NCBI RefSeq assembly: GCF_032854445.1
Contig: NC_088300.1
Location: 68,174,984-68,238,983, forward strand
Length of the DNA: 64,000 bases
Reading direction: 5' to 3'
From: Liolophura sinensis
Lineage: Eukaryota; Mollusca; Polyplacophora; Chitonida; Chitonidae
Below are positions 13,092-23,982 of the stretch, piece by piece. The position numbers were made by a program, and so were the translations under genes. The notes beneath the pieces were generated by a model, which was given only the letters and a program-made list of their open reading frames with translations, was not told the origin of the DNA and did no database searches. Numbering within the stretch: the first letter of the stretch is position 1; every line of letters starts with the position of its first letter.

Positions 13092-14879
13092 CTAGCCGAT
13101 GACATGCGGATGTGCATCATCAGTGAGGTAAAAGTTTCGGTAATATGTGTACGTGTCGTGAGGTGTGGCCCAGCTGGAGCTTCCTCCGCCGAAGAATGTG
13201 GAGAAGTACATTCCCGTGATCTCTACCGAATGCTCGCGGCGAAACAGAAGGTTCCTGGACTCGTATACTTGTTTGCCATTCAGCCAGACCTTGATGTAAC
13301 CGTCATGTTTGCCTAGGGTGTTCAGGTGGACGTGCTGGCTGATGGTCTGCCACTCGCCGGTCTTCCACTTCCACGAGCCTCTACCGAGGGAATGGCCGAA
13401 GTCAAAGTTACAAATGACGTCATGGCGATCACAGAAACTACTTTCTTGATCATGAGGGGCGTACAAGTAGACTTCACCGTCACCGTCGCTCCTGAACATG
13501 AATCGTGTCGTGAAGCAATGGTCGGAGTCACGACCGCCGGAACAGGTTCTAGTCGTGCCTCCCATCAACCCAGGTAACTTTCCGCCTTTGACGAAGTCGA
13601 AGTTCTTGGGAAAGTAAATGTCGTAGGTTAGTGTCATGGAAGTTCTTTGTCCAGTAGGCTCCGAAAAGAACTGAGCGCCTCCTTGCGGGTGATGTGATGG
13701 TTTGTAGGAGCCTTTAGGGTAGAAAATTCTCAGGACCTTTCCATGACCTCCGGCAGGGTCATTGGCAATGGCCATGTTGTCATCGCCAAAAGAGTGGTCA
13801 GCATGGAAGTCTTTCAGAATGTCACTTGACGGAAAGCTCGTTAGCGACCATAATACTCTAGCGTCTGTAAAATAGCATCATAACAAATACTTACATGACT
13901 GAGAGGTTAAAAGTTTTACAGCTTTGAAAGAGCAAGACAAAATTTTGAGGGTAAGCTGTAACTTACAAGTGCCGCTTGTACAAAGCGATCGCGAAGTTGG
14001 GAGAAGCCGGGATTAAACCTGGGTTGAGTCATACCAGAGGTTATGAAAATGGTACTTGTAACTACCTCACTTGGCGCTCAACACTGAGAGGTTAGAGCAA
14101 GGAAATATGATTGGTTGGGCCGGTGCAAGTATAATATGGCCAACGGGGGTGTCATACCTGGTGTCTCCGGCCTTATGCTTCAGTTGTGGCAGCACTTTAG
14201 CCACATGAACCGCCCTGTCGCAAAGAATTTTATTTGGTTTATTTGATTAGTGTTTTACGCCGTGCTCAAGAATATTTCACTTATACGACGGCGGCCAGCA
14301 TTACGGTGGGAGGAAACCGGGCAGAGCCTGGGGAAAACCCACGACCATCCGCACGTTGTCACAAAGACGACACAATATATGTGCACACACCTAATGACTT
14401 CTCGTCCCCATATGACTGACTGTCGTTAAACCCCAAGCATACATACACAAAGCGATCGCGGGCTAAATTGATTGTACAAGCCCTGGGCTTCATCTCTTGC
14501 CTTGCCTGTAATGTATGCTTTCACTCTTATACCACTTCACATCCCACAATGTACGGCGCTCGCTGATAATGACATAATTGAGAGAATGGGTAGTACTTGT
14601 TATCCAAATTAATGTACTCAAGGGTATTAGACAAGGTCTTTAATTTAACTGTCTTGCGTATCTGGTTCATATCACAAAGAATCGTTTGCCAGGATTTGTC
14701 CCACCAGATTTCTCTGCGTGTACAAATTCCCCAACGCCATCATATTTAGTGAAATATTCTTGAGTGCCACATTAATCAAATGAATGACTGAACGAATAAA
14801 TGAATGAACACTTACTGTTACAATAGATGGTCATGAACAGGAGCAACAACACACAGGAAACCCGGCTGTCGACGGCCAT
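13092..14879 (-). CDS. Alginate lyase A, polysaccharide lyase family 14 (secreted)
   Basis: Two coding exons: 14879-14816 (signal peptide, ends AACA|GTAAGTG) and 13864-13092 (after TTTTACAG). Together they give 837 bases or 278 residues, close to molluscan PL14 enzymes. Residues 1-20 form a signal peptide (MAVDSRVSCVLLLLFMTIYC). The PL14 core carries FVKGGKLPGLMGG (around residue 112-124), CSGGRDSDHCFTTRFMFR, and GEVYLYAP with the tyrosine pair near 154 and 156, then GKWQT/GEWQT-like and FFSTFFGG segments. In the family (abalone and Aplysia enzymes, Chlorella-virus vAL-1) the KGGK lysine and the YxY tyrosines are catalytic. The enzyme cleaves alginate by beta-elimination, acting in the gut after secretion. 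An acceptor CCAG at 14894-14891 just 5' of the ATG implies a 5' UTR intron. Unlike B and C, the N-terminal and catalytic exons are fused. It appears intact. Confidence 0.92.
13970..14450 (+). repeat. SINE family 2 variant, interrupted by a SINE family 1 insertion
   Basis: Left part to 14225 has a B-box-like GGATTAAACCTGG, then CTCACTTGGCGCTCA, GAGGTTAGAGCAAGG, and a segment CCACATGAACCGCCCTGTC. Right part from 14357 resumes with ACAAAGACGACACAATATAT, CATATGACTGA and GTTAAACCCCAAGCATACAT. The family-1 fragment 14226-14356 splits it. All of it lies in the single coding intron of lyase A. Confidence 0.75.
14226..14356 (-). repeat. SINE family 1, 5'-truncated, nested in another SINE
   Basis: Minus-strand copy holding only the body and 3' module with an AAATAAA-like tail. 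It is flanked by TGTCGCAAAG (14216-14225) and TGTCACAAAG (14357-14366), a 10-bp target duplication with one mismatch, which shows retroposition into the older SINE. Confidence 0.85.
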
Positions 14880-15279
14880 GTTTGGGTGATCTGGAAATGA
14901 AATCGAACTTACATGTATGTAGAATTATTTGCGTCTTGTAATTCCGATCCTTTTTCAAAATTGTTCTTTTATTTCTTCTGTTCTCGGCTTTCGCTGGTGA
15001 GGTCTCATATCCCCTGCCTTCACCAATGACCCCGAGAGTTCCAATCCAAATTCAAACTACCACCTCTGGAACTGACACCTGAAGTTAGGAGATTTGCTGA
15101 CATCCCGAAGAGGTTGACCTATGCACTGTTCGGCTTTCTGTACCTATAAACCTGATCTCATGTATAACTGAAATGTTCTTGAGTAAGGCGTAATACAACT
15201 CAATATTTATAAAATATAAACAAATATATGAAATAAAGTTTACAAAAATATGAATGGAATATTTTATGGAAGAACTTAC

Positions 15280-15390
15280 CTTTGAAAAGGGCGCTTGCCT
15301 GAAAGTGAATCTTATGTCAGCAGTTGTGGTTGATATAGTCCCTTGTGGCAGGTGTTTCTGAAGATCCAGTTTGCTGATCAAGTAAGGTTG
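15280..15390 (-). other. Possible non-coding first exon of alginate lyase A
   Basis: On the minus strand a donor CAAAG|GTAAGTTC ends at 15280, and the acceptor before the start-codon exon is at 14891. These could pair to give a 5' UTR intron of about 390 bases. The upstream limit is a guess. Confidence 0.25.
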
Positions 15391-15568
15391 ATGTTATCTG
15401 ACTAGGAACCAAACTGGGTTACACGTGGCAGAGGTCGTGTTCCAAGGCCGATTGTAGGCGTGACTAATTCCGACTTACGTGTGTATATATGCTCAGATGT
15501 GATAAATATGGCCATCGCATTTGTTGGCTGTTTTATAGTATACATTTTTGGTGGGGGGGGGGGGGGGG

Positions 15569-15828
15569 GCTCCGTGGCTCAGTCGGTTAGCGCGCTAGCG
15601 CAGCGTAATGACCCAGGAGCCTCTCACCAATGCGATCGCTGTGAGTTCAAGTCCAGCTCATGCTGGCTTCCTCTACCTACCAGGTCTGTCAGCAACCTGC
15701 GGATGGTCGTGGGTTTCGGGCGGGCTCTGCCCGGTTTCCTCCCATCATAATGCTCACCGCCGTCGTATAATTGAAAAATTCTTGAGTGCAGCGTAAAACA
15801 TCAATCAAATAAATAAATAAATAAATAA
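15569..15828 (+). repeat. Full-length tRNA-headed SINE, family 1
   Basis: The best-preserved plus-strand copy. Head: CTCCGTGGCTCAGTCGGTTA (A-box region) and GTGAGTTCAAGTCCAGCTCA (B-box region). Body: CAGCAACCTGCGGATGGTCG and CTCCCATCATAATGCT. 3' module: AAATTCTTGAGTGCAGCGT. Tail: (AAAT)n. A run of about 18 G precedes it at 15551-15569. Confidence 0.9.
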
Positions 15829-16689
15829 TACACGTTTAGTTGTACCGTTGAACGTTTGTTGTACATGGACGTGGCTAATCTAACCTTGGACTTGAAAATC
15901 AACGATGTCGCATTTATTTATTTCTTTCAATAGATACTCGTATACTGACTGTGAACCATTAATGGTCTTCCAAGCCAACAATCTCAAGGACAATTTCCAA
16001 ATCAGCGTTAAATTCAATGATGCCGGAAAGTCAAAGGAATATTCTAGTCGCATAAATTTAATCAATATCCAAATCTTGAGCTCTAGTAGTTTATAAGCTG
16101 TTGTCATATTTTGATTGCAGCTGTTCATATATCTAAAGTGGGAATTTTAGTGAATACGATGCATACAGACCCTCCAACCCCTCAAACCATACGAAAAGCG
16201 ATAAATTCGCCCACAGCTAAACTAATGTTTTACGCTGAGTGTGTCTACACCTTTCTTTGTGTTGTACATTTCTAATTTCCGTATCTCTTCCACATGTTTA
16301 ATTTTTAAAATACTTCCTTTGCGATTTTTCACGTCTAACGTATCGACAGAAAGATTTCTCCGATAATGGAAATCACCTTTTCAAAATATGTGAGCGTGTC
16401 TGCATTGTCTGCTCAGCGTGGTGATTTGTACTGGAGAGCTTATTGGCGCGTGCTTCTTAGTCATCATGCTGGCAATGCATATTGTAATTATATTATAATT
16501 GCAAATTGATTTTTTTTTATCGGATCCATAAATTAACATGCATTGATTGTTTGATTGCTACAAAACTTTTACCAAAGGATTTATCTAGAGAATGTTTGAA
16601 GTTTATATGACCGAAGTGGGCCAGAGTATATCCGGAGTTATTCGCGTTTCTTCTACATTCTAATGACATATTTACTCAATATTATGTCG

Positions 16690-16790
16690 CCACCGAACTA
16701 GCGAGAGCTGGATTCAAGTCTGGGACCCCACTAGCTTGGACCCGATAGGCTAAGGCCAGAACAACTCATTCCCCGTTTGATGCTGTGGGT
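16690..16790 (-). repeat. Weak tRNA-derived repeat remnant
   Basis: The minus strand reads CAGACTTGAATCCAGCTCTC, a degraded B box. Order and wording match the remnant at 18490-18590, so both are probably relics of one SINE family. Confidence 0.35.
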
Positions 16791-18489
16791 TAACCTAAAA
16801 GTTAGTAACACATCTACTTGTTATAACAGATAACTTTCCGAATAATTGTGAAAATTTACGTAAATAGAAGATGTGTGTTTTGGGTTAAAAGCATGGATGG
16901 GATCAGACAAAAACCTTCCACCATGCTTATGTTGTATTCAGACTAATTTATTGTCACACAATTTATTTTATGTAGGCCTACCATCATTTGTAAAAACGTT
17001 TAACGTTATTCATAAATTCACTGTAGTCTCTGTGTAAGCCATTTTTTTTTTGTTGCTATGGTGATGTTTTCGTGTCCTGTATGTGTCAAGGACGGCTCGC
17101 ATTAAGGGGTTTTAAAAATGCTGGATTATAAATAAATATAAACCATGAGATGTATAAACCATCTGGCTTTCCAGATTGAGGCTCTAAATAGTAGGGAATA
17201 TAAATGGTATTTTTGACTTGTCAGGCTCATGGAGTGTTGTCTGTTTATAGTCTATGCTATTGTAGAGAGGCCTCTTACATTCTGGTGAATAACTCAAACA
17301 AAAATAGGTCTATAGACCTAAAGAGTTTAATGTTTTATTGAAAGAAAGTTACTATTTGCTAGTTATCTGGCAAATATCTGGGCGCAGTAACCGATGAAAA
17401 ACGAATTGACCAGCTGAGTGTTTTAAGAAAAGATTGGATAGGATTTACGTTCTTGGTTTTTATCTTATCATGTTTAGATAAACCTGCCAGATGCTTTTTT
17501 TTGGTACATCTGTTGATCACACTCTCGACGGGTGATTGAGGAGAATTGTGTCAGACCAAAGTTCTAGATAGACTTGCAGACCATGAACTCAGTGGCAAAG
17601 TCTTTGAGTATTTCGAGCACAATAATGATAACATGCACAATAAGAACGATGTTTACAATATCACAAAACGCATGTCACAAGCGTTTTATGAATGTGATCA
17701 AATTCCAACTCTTGCAGAATTTTGGAACCAATCTTTGTGTGATTGAGGTTTCTTCTGCTCGATGTTATGCAGATAGGTTTGGCTCTCTGTGTCGAAAGAA
17801 GACACATTGTTACCTAAATGCGATAAGTTTCAATTATTCCACGGGAGCAAAAATTGTGCGATATGTTTTTCCACAATGGGCAGGAAATCTCTAGTTCGCT
17901 CTTTTATTCAGATTGGTTCGTCTCATTTTATCGAAAAATAGACACAGTACCTATTGGGACTGGGAATGGAAAGCACTGGAATATGATCGATCAAAGTATA
18001 AAACCAACAAATACAAGACCGTCTACATAATGATATGCTTCAAAGGCCTTTCCCATCCAGGTTACTAGCACCATAATGAGGTACATGGATGGGTGGAAAC
18101 CACCGTCACTCTTCCGGTATTCGGTGATCTCCTATTCTTTTGACCTCCAGCTCTAAAGGTTCAACTTTAACTTAAAGTTTAAGTGAAGCATTTTGTCCCC
18201 ATGGTAGGTGGGTACATGTAGTAATGCTGGGATAAACTTATAATTCTTTCAAAAACAGATAGGAATCTGTCATAATCTAATTAAGAGATCTAACTAAAAT
18301 AACAGTAGAGAATTTTACGGTATATTAACAGCCTACATTTGGGTGTATTGGAGTTTTATCCAGTCAGTGCCCCCATAACTCTTCACTTTAGAAGCCGGGA
18401 TTAGGAATTGTCCGCATATATGACGCCGGTCTGGTTGATGATTTAACTACCCCTTGTAAACCACCACCGTGAATTCGCTCGGTACCTGA

Positions 18490-18590
18490 CAAACCTCCTG
18501 ACATAAAGCAGCAGTCGGACTAGTGAAAGCTGGATTTGAACCTGCGACCTTATTGGTCACGAGACTTGTGGTTGCGATATATTTGACACT
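18490..18590 (-). repeat. tRNA-derived repeat remnant
   Basis: The minus strand carries GCAGGTTCAAATCCAGC, a good RNA polymerase III B box, followed by TTTCACTAGTCCGACTGC. No closing acceptor stem is visible, so it is a SINE relic rather than a tRNA gene. Confidence 0.4.
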
Positions 18591-18882
18591 GAGTAGGGTG
18601 TGTGACGAAGTTTGCACTGTCAATTATGACAGAGAATAACGGAATAAGGCGAATGAGTCTTCTTCTATGTTCGAAGGAACACCGACTATTGTCACTGATG
18701 CAGAAAATAAAAGTCTCCATTGACGTGATTAAAATTCATTATTCACATAGGCCCAATCAATCATCTGAAAATATGATTGAAATAAAACTGATATGCGCTA
18801 ACTGGACAAAAAAGCAGTACATCGACGGTTAGGTTTTAAAAGGTTCCAAATCACCCACGTGCAAATTACGAGGAGAGGGGGT

Positions 18883-18888
18883 TTTATT
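18883..18888 (-). terminator. AATAAA overlapping the stop codon of lyase B
   Basis: The TAA stop at 18889-18887 runs into AATAAA on the minus strand at 18888-18883. If used, the 3' UTR would be only about 10-30 bases. It may be coincidence. Confidence 0.3.
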
Positions 18889-21800
18889 AGGGGTAATGAG
18901 GGTGTGGCTGAGTTGTGAAGAAGAAATTCTTGTAATACGTGTACGTGTCGTGTGGGGTTTCCCAAGTGGAATCTGAGCCGCCGAAAAACGTGGAGAAAAA
19001 CATCCCCGTGATCTCCACTTCACTGTACTTGCGGAAAAGTAGGTGTCGGGACTCGTATACCTCGTGACCGTCCACCCAGACCTTCATAAACCCGTCCCTC
19101 ACGCCCAGGGTGTTAAGATGGACATGCTGACTGATGGTTTGCCACACACCCGTCTTGAACCGCCATGTTCCCCTGCCCATGGAATGACCCTTTTCGAAGT
19201 TACATTTGACGTTTTCTCGTTCGCAAAAGTCGGGCTCTTGGTCTTGTGGGGCGTAAAAATACACCTCCCCGTCACCTTCTCGTCGAAACATAAACCGAGT
19301 TGTGAAGCAATGTTCGGAGTCACGGCCTCCAGAACAGGTCCTCGTCGTTCCTCCCATCAAACCCGGCAACTTCCCACCTTTGACGAAGTCGAAGTTTTTG
19401 GCAAAGTAAACGTCGTATGTCAGAGTTACCGATGTTCTTTGTTCAATGGGGTAGGAGTAAAACTGGGCGCCTCCGCGTGGATGATGCCCCGGGTTACGCG
19501 TACCTATTGTATATGGGAGAAAAAATATGTATAGGTCGCAACCCGCAACGTATCAATTTCCAGTGGATGAGCTGATTTAACGCTTTCCTCAATATATTTA
19601 ACCAGAATGCTGATTTCCATTTGAGATATTTTAACTGTAAAAAAACCCCTAATGTCTGCATCATTAAATTTCAACTGTAGTAAACATTCGTTATCATCAC
19701 AATGATGAGCACGGAAGTTTGAAAATGCAGTTGGAATATAGGAATACAGAAAGTGAGAAGGTTTAATTTTTGTGTCTTGCTAATGTCTCTTCTCCAAAAA
19801 CAGAAAAACCAACTCTTGTAACAAGAAATTTAGCAATCAGACTGGGGTATATACGTACCATTTGCATAAAACACCCTCATGACCTTTACATGACCTCCAG
19901 CGGGATCGTCCACCAGATCCATATTTTCTTCTCCATAGGAGCGAATAGCTTTGAAATCCGTCACGAAATCATGAGAAGGGAAGATTGTCATTGACCACAG
20001 GACTATATCGCCTGAAATCAGAGAGACCCTTTAATTTTACTTACCTGAACTTGTTATGATTTTTTTAGAATAGCGGTAAGAACATAGCATTTGTTAGGTC
20101 GTTTCATCGCCTTGCTTTTTCTAAACGTCTTTCAAATGGAAAACATTTCCCTCCTAAAGTAATTCGGGCCTAAGCTGTCTAGCCGATTGTTCATTCTTTG
20201 CGATGACGTTTTGTGGCCAAGCTGGTGACGTATTACTCATGCGCCGCAAGAGAACAGTCAGGTCAGATTGTACGGGACTCGCCGTTGCCAGGAAACGCAA
20301 TACTACAATAACTTTTAGGCTGTCAATCAAGGTAAGTTTCACTCATAGTCCTTGTAACGTTACAGTGATATTAGTAATAAATAAAATCAGTTCAGTCCTA
20401 TGACTGACATAATGGACCACATTGGGATGGCAGTTATGTGGCAACCAGTTTTTCTACTTATATCTTCGCTTTTGGAAAGCAAACCTATACCCACTGCAGA
20501 ATCAATCTAAAAAACTTTGCAACTGCAACTATTTTTATAATTATCACCTAGGTTTAAAATCAGCGAAACGTGAACAACAGTTTTAATATTCCAGATTACT
20601 GAGAGCTCTTGTTTCAGAATTGAAACTGATAATGGACGCGCTTGATGTAGTATCTATGACAAATTATTTACAAACAGAAACTATTCCCTTTATCATACAG
20701 AAAACACAGAGCTTCTAAAAATCATTTAAGAAATATTAATGAATTAATAAATGAATATTTTCAAATATTTTCTTATCCATATTTACGCTGATCTTATTTT
20801 TCTGATCCTCTCCAAACAATGGTTTAATACAGGGAAACAGATTTGATCAGTGTGCAGAAGTTTTATCGTAATTCCTGTCAATGACGTGATGTTGACATTA
20901 AGGTGTTTATCTTAAGTTTTGTTGCCCCCTGGTTGTTTTTGATATGTTGCCATATGAAACGACGCTCTACTGTACGAACAGTACTGGTACTGACTAAATT
21001 ACATGTAGAGCCTACTCCACAATACCGTACATTGAATTAGTTCTTGTTTAATCGAAATTTACATTATGAAAAAGAAAGCAACACCCGGAATTCATACACT
21101 TTGTCATGATCAGTTTGTTTGAAAACAAAAGACAGCTACCAGAAATCACATGAGTTAAGGTATCAAATATAACTCTGACCTTTTCTCTGAAATAATGGCA
21201 GCGTTAGAGGAAACAACGGAAGGGACTTAGTTTTATAATTCTTTGGCCGTCGAAAAAAAAAAGAGAATAAAAAGGCCATTCTGCTAACGCGACGGAAAGT
21301 ACGACTTAACCAACCAGTTAAAATGCTGATATTTGAAATAATAGCTTCTCATTGGCCACTAAGTTGGAGGAGAGAACTTTGTCCCGAGTTAGCTGATTTA
21401 ATTTCTTTATTTTCTTTTTTTCTGACTGCCAAAAAAAAAAAAGAAAGAGAATTTATTTACCTAAATTTTTTTCACTGAGGAAAGTACTTTCGACCGTATT
21501 CGTGATTCAATCAGAAGTGCGATTATTTAGAATGCAGCCTGCCCATTGGTTCACTAAATCGGGGTAAAGCACTTTCCCCCGAGTTAGTAGACTTATCCCT
21601 GAGTTAGGCAAGCCAATCCAGATGTTTCTTTTATATACCGTTTGTGACAAAAGATCGTTCTGAATATGTTGCGTGTGATGTATCTCCTTGATTATACATT
21701 TATAGTCCCTTCTCACAATACATATGAATTAGCTCATCTGTGTTAGAATCCATCTTACAAAGTTAAGGTCAGGGCAATGAAAGCTGCTCTCGGTCCTAAA

Positions 21801-22353
21801 GCAAGCGGTCATGTCATTGGGGTTGCTTACCCGGGGATAAGTCCGCTAACTCCGGGAAAGTACTTTACCCCGTCTTTGTGAACAAATGGGCATGCTGTAT
21901 TCTAAATAACGGCACTTTTGATTGGATCACTACTTTTCCGCTATTATTTCAAATATCAGCATTTTGATTGGTTGGTTAAGTCGTGGAAAGACTGATTGGT
22001 TGGTTAAGTCGTGGGAAAGACTGATTGGTTGGTTAAGACATGGGAAAGTACTTTCCCTCGCGCTAGCAGAGTAGTTTTTTTTCTCCTTTTTTCGACGGCC
22101 AAAAGAATTACAAAACCATATCCTTTCGCGGTTCCGTAGTGGTAAAAAAGGAAACGAAAAAGAAAAAATAATGAAATATAATTAAATTCAAAAAAATCAG
22201 TAGGCTGAAAGTCAACAATTCGGAGATGAGAGTTAACAGTTATATCGACAATGACAATAATAGACGTAATGGAATTGCCTAACTTAATAAACTCACCAGC
22301 AGTGTAGACTGTCAATAGTAACAGTAGCAGCCCGTTACCTTCCGTCTGGCCAT
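18887..22353 (-). CDS. Alginate lyase B, polysaccharide lyase family 14, with frameshifted signal-peptide exon
   Basis: Three exons: 22353-22297 (start, ends GCTG|GTGAG), 20011-19859 (N-terminal segment, ends AATG|GTACGT) and 19503-18887 (catalytic domain). The last two join in phase and are fully open. They encode DIVLWSMTIFPSHDFVTDF, then FVKGGKLPGLMGG, CSGGRDSEHCFTTRFMFR, GEVYFYAP (catalytic YxY pair) and FFSTFFGG. Exon 1 is 57 bases, but 58 are needed. Read from the ATG it hits a stop within the exon, while the +1 frame gives the expected leader LLLLLLTVYTAG. So the gene is either recently disabled at its secretion signal, carries a sequencing error in a short GGG/CCC run at 22331-22333, or starts elsewhere. 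Its closest relative is copy C. Its C-terminus ends HPHYP instead of HPHxIG. The 2.3-kb first intron holds a foldback element. Confidence 0.85.
21226..22112. mobile_element. Foldback (long inverted repeat) transposon-like element
   Basis: The outer ends are inverted copies: TAATTCTTTGGCCGTCGAAA at about 21236 and its complement at about 22090-22110. Inverted similarity continues inward (TTAACCAACCA, AAATGCTGATATTTGAAATA) to about 21617 on the left and 21820 on the right, leaving a loop of about 200 bases. The left arm has about 150 extra bases (about 21345-21500). The right arm holds three copies of a 28-29-bp unit (GATTGGTTGGTTAAG) at 21966-22050. No transposase is encoded. It lies in intron 1 of lyase B. 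Confidence 0.75.
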
Positions 22354-22524
22354 CGTGTTTGTACAGAGATTTCGTGATGAGCTTATGTCGTTTCAGCTCT
22401 TTATGAGTAACGTGGTATGAGACAACATAGCGGGTCTTTGAGATAAGGACGTCATATATACCTAAAAAAAGGGGTGAACTTTTACGGTCATTTTGACGTC
22501 ACATTTCACCATGGACTCCAACAG

Positions 22525-22840
22525 GTTTCGTCCGCTTCGGGAGCGGTAGATCCAGGATCAATCCTAAGATCTTAAAAGAGGCAGTAGTAACTTCCTCGCT
22601 TGGTGTTCGGCATGAAGGGGATAGTGCAGAGTCTGGTTGACTCGTACCAGTATAAGGGCTAGGGAGGGGCGCCTTACTTGCCTACGGTAAGTCGTCCAGT
22701 GACTAGATAAAAGAGCGGTGGAAATCCGTCGTGCAACAAAGAGGCACATCACATGCACTTTAAGGATTTCTTCGTCGTCATATGACTGAAATATTGTTAA
22801 GTACGACGTTAAACCCCAAGCACTCACTCACTCACTCCAA
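22525..22840 (+). repeat. SINE family 2, upstream of lyase B
   Basis: Landmarks in order: GGGAGCGGTAGATCCAGGAT (B-box-like), TTAAAAGAGGCAGTAGTAAC, TACTTGCCTACGGTAAGTCG, AAAGAGCGGTGGAAATCCGT, 3' module CTGAAATATTGTTAAGTACG, and tail CACTCACTCACTCACT. The 5' end is uncertain. Confidence 0.82.
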
Positions 22841-23947
22841 CGGGTTTCATCGCTTCAGCTAGTCTAATCTTCAAAAACAAATACCTTACCAAAATGAGCA
22901 CCAGTCACACCGATTTCATGTTTTTCATGTAATGAAAACTTTTACAATTAAACGTTATCAATGTCTAAACATTATGAAAATCGTTAACCATTAATCGTTT
23001 GCTTAGTTGATTGGTTATCGTCATAACCAAAATCGTCATAACCAAAAAGTTTTCTCTTATCCTATGATGGTCATTTTTCTAGAGGGTGCAGGGATAAACC
23101 ACTGACCTTTGGCAAGTTGCTGAATAAATTTACAGATGTGACGTACAGATGACATTCAGGCCATATTCCTGGAAGACAGGTAGTTATCAACGAACGTTTA
23201 TCTGCGTAAACTGCCATAAGGGAATCGTAAACCGTTTATTTTCACCACGGCCGCGCGAACGGTGCATGGGAGCGTGTCAATCTACATATTCCTTGAACGC
23301 AAATGAGTCCGCGCCCTTCAACGTCTGAACAGGCTCCCAGTTCGATATTTGAACATTGTCCAAGAGTTTTCGAAACGTCTGATACTGCATTGCATAGCCA
23401 CCTTTAGACTTGGCCTACTGACATTGACGAACACACAGTCTCGGGTGTCATTGGACAAATCTGTAAGGTGCTTTCTTTGTCGAATCGAGGCCAATCTACC
23501 TTTTTTACAGCCCTAGTATCATGACACACACAGTGACAATCAGAGATAAGGCAGAAAGTGTGTAGTGAAAAGTCTACTTGCATGCAAGAAAAGAAAATAC
23601 GGCTACTGTGACAATATGTACGGATTTCCATGACTTGTACGGGTTCGTACACAGTTCCTTGTAAAGAGCAATTGAATTTTATCAGTTTAACCGATATAAT
23701 GTCTTTCCAGCGATACTTAATCAAATGGCACATTAGACGATTTTTTTCATGCACATGACAAAGCATTGTTTTTTTAAAGGCTTTTTGATGATGGTTTACA
23801 AGATAAAATCGGCATTTCAGCGCCTCTGATCGTGGAGTGGCAACCAAACTAAAATATCCGTACCAGATTTCCGGTTTCCTCCCACCATCATCCTGGCCGT
23901 AACACTATAATTGAAATTATTAAGTATATTGGGCGTAAAACATCAAA

Positions 23948-23982
<35 letters not shown>

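Larger units (their letters stand above)
15829..18886. other. Spacer between lyase A and lyase B
   Basis: No gene recognised. It holds two weak tRNA-related remnants, listed separately. The open frames at 17546-17894 are short, without motifs or start context, and were not called. Confidence 0.5.

Noticed and set aside
13326-13577. Plus-strand open frame over lyase A
   Set aside because: Antisense shadow of the PL14 coding exon; similar shadows cover lyases B (19043-19534) and C (24879-25064).
15569-15670. Possible tRNA gene
   Set aside because: It has A- and B-box-like stretches but no proper cloverleaf or acceptor closure, and continues into a SINE body found many times in the window.
23404-23847. 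147-codon minus-strand open frame between lyases B and C
   Set aside because: No recognised domain, no signal peptide, no consistent splice sites; length is not beyond chance for this amount of sequence.
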